NCBI GenBank assembly: GCA_035765515.1
Contig: DASTXN010000013.1
Coordinates: 1 to 64,000, forward strand
Length of the DNA: 64,000 nt
Direction of reading: 5' to 3'
From: DASRSS01 sp035765515
GTDB lineage: Bacteria > Actinomycetota > Actinomycetes > Mycobacteriales > Jatrophihabitantaceae
The notes below the pieces were generated by a model. It was not told where the DNA came from. It made no database searches and saw nothing but the letters and a program-made list of their open reading frames with translations. Each line of letters begins with the position of its first letter. The stretch's first letter is position 1. Both the position numbers and the translations under genes were made by a program. This document shows, one piece after another, positions 60,290-64,000 of the stretch.

Positions 60290-62887
60290 ATGAGCGGCGC
60301 GCGCTCGCGTTCTCCGCGATCCATGATTGGGCAGCTGATCGCCTGTCTCGGCGGGACAGCCGTCTTGACGGTCGCGCTCGGTGTTCCGGCGCACGCGTCG
60401 GCTCCCGTGAGTACAGCATCGACGTCGGCCGTGGCCGCATCTGCTGATGCCTATAGCGCGCACCTGACGCGGGCGCCGTACCTCACCGACCTCGTGGATC
60501 TGCACGTTGCGATCAACTTCGCGACCGACCGCTCGGCGACCAAGGCAAGCATCAGGTACGGCGTGGTCGACCAGACGGGGACGTGCTCGGCCAGGGTGAC
60601 CGTCGCAGCAACGAGGATCGCGATCAAGGTCGGAACCGTCGCCGAATACCAGTGGACCGCCGAGGTGGGCCTACCCGCCGACGGGACGTACTGCTATCGC
60701 GTGTACCTGGGCAGCACCGACCTGCTGGGCGCCAACGCCTCACCCCAATTCACCACGCAGGTGCCTGTCGGGAGCACGGCACCGTTCAGCTTCGACGTGT
60801 TCGGCGACTGGGGAGCCGTCGACTCGAGCGGTAACAATCAGGGCCAGGCCGCGCTCATGACCCAAATAGCCGCGAGCGGTGCGCGATTCGCGGTCACGGT
60901 CGGCGACAACGGATACCCGAACGGCAGTCAGATCAACTACGGCGATCTGCAGCAGACGGGTGCGGCCACTAGCGCGATCTTCGGCCCGCAGTTCTGGACG
61001 GTGCCCGGCGCGAGCATGCCGATATTCACCGCGGCGGGCAACCATGGCCTGTCGGGGACCGCACATACCGATATCACAACGTGGACCGAGGCCAACGCTG
61101 TGAAGACCTCGGGCGGCCGGTATCAGAACGACGTCTACTGCTGCGTGAACCAGAGTGCGTCCGCGAACTACGCGAGCGAGTGGTACGCCTTCGACGCCGG
61201 CAACACCCGCTTCTATGTCCTCGATTCGGCCTGGGGCGACACCAACGGCGGAGCTGCCACCCCGTACGCCAACGACGCGGCGGCCCACTTCGCGCCGGGC
61301 GATCCGGAATACGACTGGTTGCTCAACGACCTCAAGACGCATTCGAGCCAGCTGAAGTTCGCCTTCTCGCACTACCCCTTCTACGCCGACAACCCCGACG
61401 ACACGTCCGACACCTTCCTAGAGGGACCGACCGGTCTCGAAGGGCTACTCGGAAAGTACGGGGTCAACCTCGTCTTCAACGGTCATACGCATGTCTACGA
61501 GCGAAACACCGCGAGTGCCCCTGGGATGCCCATCACCTACGTAACCGGCGGAGGTGGCGGAACACCCGAGCCGATCGGGCCGTGCCACCCCTATGACGCG
61601 TACGCGATCGGATGGTCGCCGACGACCCTGAAGGGTTCTGCGTGTGGCACCGCGACGAAGCCGACCGCTGTGGCGAACGTCTACCACTTCCTGAAAGTGA
61701 CGGTCGACGGACCGGAGGTGACTGTTGCCCCGACCGACTCACTGGGTGGCACCTTCGACGTGCAGACCTACACGTTCGCAGTGCCTCCGGACACCTACAT
61801 CGACAGCGCGCCGACCGACCCGACCGGTAGCACGAGCGCAACGTTCACGTTCCACGCGACAGCCGACTCGGCAACCTTTGCGTGCGCGCTGGACGGTGGT
61901 GCCGCGACGCCGTGCACCAGCCCCGTCACGTATTCGGGATTGGCATCGCAACAGCACACCTTCGCCGTCGCGGCCACGGCCGGCGGTCTGACCGACTCCA
62001 GCCCCGCGACGGCCACCTTCACGGTGGACACCACTGCGCCCTCGGCGCCGTCCGGGCTTACCGCGACTACGCCGTCGTCGTTCGAGGTGGACCTCGCCTG
62101 GACGGCCGCACACGACAACTTGGGTGTCACCGGGTACCGGCTCTACCGTGACGGCGCCCCGTATCGGGACCTCGGCGCGGTTACCAGTACCACCGACACG
62201 GTCTCGGCCGGCGCGACCCACGACTACTCGGTGACCGCCCTGGACGAGGCGGGCAACGAGTCCGCTCCGGACGGGCCGATCTCCGTCACCACGCCGGACG
62301 CGCCGGCGCCGGTGTTCAGCGACGGCTTCGAGTCCGGGAACTTCGCTGCCTGGTCGTCCCACGCCGGACTCGTCGTCGAAAGCACGACAGTGGGCTCCGG
62401 CGGCTTTGCAGCAGAAGGGAGGACGACTGCCGGTAACACGTACGCGAAGAAGACCCTGCCGGCGACCTACCCCGACGCGTACGCGCGAGTCGCATTCGAC
62501 GTCGTTTCGCAGGCGAGCCAGGTCAATCTGCTCCGGCTGCGCGACAGTTCCGGCGCGTCCCTGTGCTACCTCTACATCGACACCGCGGGCCGGTTGGGCT
62601 ACCACAACGACGCGCTGGGGAAGAACGTCGCGAGCACCATCGTGCCCGGTCCCGGGTGGCACTCGCTGCAGGTGCACCGGCTTGCCGACACCGGTTCCGG
62701 GACGACCACCGGTGCGCTGCAGATCTGGCTCGACGATTCCCTGGTCGAGACGCTGTCCAGCACCGCGGTCGACGTCGGCGCTGCTCCCGTCGGAGCGATG
62801 CAGATCGGCGAGACGCAAAGTGGCCGTACCTACGACGTCGTCTTCGACGATGCTTCCTTCGGCACCGCCCGGTTAGGGCCCTCGTGA
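60290..62887 (+). CDS. Secreted metallophosphatase with C-terminal beta domains
   Basis: The 865-residue product has a signal peptide (cleavage near residue 37, AHA-SA). An N-terminal Ig-like domain of purple-acid-phosphatase type (about 58-155) follows. The metallophosphoesterase domain (about 163-440) has GDWG, GDNGYPNG, AGNHG, a His in FSHYPFY and GHTHVYERN. Further on are an Ig-like segment (about 500-580), a fibronectin type III domain (about 583-670) and a C-terminal jelly-roll-like domain (about 680-860). It is exported; the substrate is unknown. It is 3 bases from the fusion gene upstream. Confidence 0.87.
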   Translation: MSGARSRSPRSMIGQLIACLGGTAVLTVALGVPAHASAPVSTASTSAVAASADAYSAHLTRAPYLTDLVDLHVAINFATDRSATKASIRYGVVDQTGTCSARVTVAATRIAIKVGTVAEYQWTAEVGLPADGTYCYRVYLGSTDLLGANASPQFTTQVPVGSTAPFSFDVFGDWGAVDSSGNNQGQAALMTQIAASGARFAVTVGDNGYPNGSQINYGDLQQTGAATSAIFGPQFWTVPGASMPIFTAAGNHGLSGTAHTDITTWTEANAVKTSGGRYQNDVYCCVNQSASANYASEWYAFDAGNTRFYVLDSAWGDTNGGAATPYANDAAAHFAPGDPEYDWLLNDLKTHSSQLKFAFSHYPFYADNPDDTSDTFLEGPTGLEGLLGKYGVNLVFNGHTHVYERNTASAPGMPITYVTGGGGGTPEPIGPCHPYDAYAIGWSPTTLKGSACGTATKPTAVANVYHFLKVTVDGPEVTVAPTDSLGGTFDVQTYTFAVPPDTYIDSAPTDPTGSTSATFTFHATADSATFACALDGGAATPCTSPVTYSGLASQQHTFAVAATAGGLTDSSPATATFTVDTTAPSAPSGLTATTPSSFEVDLAWTAAHDNLGVTGYRLYRDGAPYRDLGAVTSTTDTVSAGATHDYSVTALDEAGNESAPDGPISVTTPDAPAPVFSDGFESGNFAAWSSHAGLVVESTTVGSGGFAAEGRTTAGNTYAKKTLPATYPDAYARVAFDVVSQASQVNLLRLRDSSGASLCYLYIDTAGRLGYHNDALGKNVASTIVPGPGWHSLQVHRLADTGSGTTTGALQIWLDDSLVETLSSTAVDVGAAPVGAMQIGETQSGRTYDVVFDDASFGTARLGPS

Positions 62888-64000
62888 GAATGGCACCGCC
62901 GCACGGTGTGGACGGCGCGTCCCTCATCCGGGTCCAGCGCCCAACACCAATCGCCGCCGTCGCATGGTCCCCCCCACGTGCGGCGGCGGCCCTCAACGCC
63001 GCGAGAACCAGATGGTTCGAGCTCGCGGTGTTGGCGGCAGCCCTGGCAGGGGGAGGCGCGCTCAGGTTCGTGAACCTCGGCGGAGTCGGCCTGAACAGCG
63101 ACGAGGCGGTGTACGCCGCCCAATCCGGCTCGCTGGCCCACAACCCGCACTTCACCTCGATGTTCCCGGTAGTGCGGGCGCACCCGCTCCTGATGCAAGT
63201 GGCGCTGTCGGTGTTCTACCGACACGGGGTGCCGGACAGCGCGGGCCGATATGTCGGTGCCGCCTTCGGGCTGGCGACGATCGCACTCGTCTACGTCCTG
63301 GGACGGGTGTTGTACGACGGCCGTGTCGGTGCCATCGCCGCGTTGCTGCTCGCCGTGATGCCGTACCACGTGGCGATCAGCCGGCAGATCCTGCTGGACG
63401 GTCCGATGACCTTCTTCGCCACCGCATCCCTGGTCTGCTTGGCCCTCGCCGCCCGTACGGGCCGCGGACGTTGGCTGGTCGCTGCGGGCGGATGTCTCGG
63501 GTTGGCCGCGCTGTCGAAGGAGACCGCAATCATCCTGCTCGGATCGGCGTTCGTCTTCCTCTCCGTGACCAACCGGATGTGGCGACCGGTCCGCTTCCCG
63601 CTGTTCGGCGCCGCCCTCGCGATCGGACTCGCGCTCACGTACCCGCTGCTGACGGCAGTCGCGGGTGGGTCGCGAAGCGGGCAGTCGTACCTGCTGTGGC
63701 AGCTCAGCCGGACCCCGAACCACAGTTTCGCGTTCTATCTCACGAGCGTCACTGCGTCGATCGGTTATGTGCTCGTGGCAGTCGCCGCACTGGGATTGTT
63801 CCTCCGGCGGCCGCTCACCTGGCGCGAGACGCTGCTGCTGTCGTGGATCGTCGTGCCCGTCCTGTTCTTCGAAGTGTGGCCGGTCAAAGGCTTCTCGTAC
63901 TTACTTGCCTGCGTACCGGCGGTGGCGGTGTTGGCGGCGCGGGTTCTTGCGCACGCCCCGCGCACGACTCGTCCGTTGGGGGGCCGCCTGGTGGTCCTCG
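62884..64000 (+). CDS. GT-C membrane glycosyltransferase, PMT/ArnT-like (partial, 3' end missing)
   Basis: The reading frame is open to the window end (372 codons). It has a short cytoplasmic N terminus, a membrane helix (about 45-62) and the hallmark first-loop acidic pair in LNSDEAVYAAQSGSL. Repeated membrane segments and ISRQILLDGPMTFF follow, as in protein mannosyltransferase/ArnT-like enzymes (GT39/GT83 superfamily). These use polyprenyl-phosphate sugars, which the GT2-GtrA protein upstream could supply. The GTG at 62884 overlaps the previous stop as GTGA; an ATG at 62890 is an alternative. Confidence 0.85.
   Translation, partial: MRMAPPHGVDGASLIRVQRPTPIAAVAWSPPRAAAALNAARTRWFELAVLAAALAGGGALRFVNLGGVGLNSDEAVYAAQSGSLAHNPHFTSMFPVVRAHPLLMQVALSVFYRHGVPDSAGRYVGAAFGLATIALVYVLGRVLYDGRVGAIAALLLAVMPYHVAISRQILLDGPMTFFATASLVCLALAARTGRGRWLVAAGGCLGLAALSKETAIILLGSAFVFLSVTNRMWRPVRFPLFGAALAIGLALTYPLLTAVAGGSRSGQSYLLWQLSRTPNHSFAFYLTSVTASIGYVLVAVAALGLFLRRPLTWRETLLLSWIVVPVLFFEVWPVKGFSYLLACVPAVAVLAARVLAHAPRTTRPLGGRLVVL

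Noticed and set aside
1..64000. tRNA, rRNA, insertion sequences, integrase or attachment sites
   Set aside because: I looked for transposase and recombinase motifs and for tRNA-like cloverleafs by eye and saw none; a dedicated search would be needed to exclude small RNAs.

Overview
The window is a 64 kb stretch of chromosome from a high-GC actinobacterium (Actinomycetota). This is inferred from strongly GC-rich third codon positions, many GTG starts, NucS-type mismatch repair, the GlgE alpha-glucan pathway, a MurA with Asp in place of the active-site Cys, and a long AtpH. I could not fix genus or family. No rRNA, tRNA, CRISPR array, insertion sequence or phage gene was seen.

Layout. (1) 1-6256: the 3' part of the F-type ATP synthase operon (end of atpE, then atpF-H-A-G-D-C) and a DUF2550 gene. 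(2) 6219-12278: housekeeping genes gntK, the adenosylcobalamin-making pduO, murA, the ethylmalonyl-CoA mutase meaA, an aldo/keto reductase and nucS. (3) 12388-27933: acyl-CoA metabolism, with a double-module 3-hydroxyacyl-CoA dehydrogenase, crotonyl-CoA carboxylase/reductase (ccr), methylmalonyl-CoA epimerase, thiolase, the mutase chaperone meaB, glutaryl-CoA dehydrogenase with a divergent MarR gene, and an isobutyryl-CoA mutase large subunit (icmA). Between these lie a DivIVA-like coiled-coil gene, an SCP2-hydrolase fusion, an ECF42-type sigma factor with its DGPF partner, a sortase and a DUF421 protein. (4) 28043-41163: hrpA, an enoyl-CoA hydratase, a cysteine-less thioredoxin/TPR protein coupled to a DUF2156 gene, a padR-ABC-FtsX operon, a pirin and an SDR. 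(5) 41177-53625: alpha-glucan and trehalose metabolism (GH15; glgE-treS-mak-glgB in one direction, glgP in the other). (6) 53633-64000: an accessory-looking region with an orphan two-component set whose first regulator lacks the phospho-acceptor Asp, a formyltransferase-like protein missing two catalytic residues, a zinc-ribbon protein, a GT2-GtrA-kinase-like fusion, a large secreted metallophosphatase and a truncated GT-C membrane glycosyltransferase.

How it works together. Thiolase, 3-hydroxyacyl-CoA dehydrogenase, Ccr, Mce, MeaA, MeaB and the adenosyltransferase are together much of the ethylmalonyl-CoA pathway for acetyl-CoA assimilation. Ccr also supplies ethylmalonyl-CoA for polyketides, and IcmA links isobutyryl-CoA and butyryl-CoA. 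meaA and ccr carry a similar GTTAC-type inverted repeat at a similar distance from their starts, which suggests shared control.

The most unusual signals are not genes. First, there is a dispersed family of 66-68 bp nested palindromes with fixed spacing (14458, 27955, 38923 and a diverged copy at 31899), each at a gene 3' end. Second, a GC-rich palindromic insert is shared in the same reading frame by meaB (18934-18993) and glgB (43903-43941). Third, a perfect 13-bp stem encloses the start codon of the DivIVA-like gene (15469-15503).
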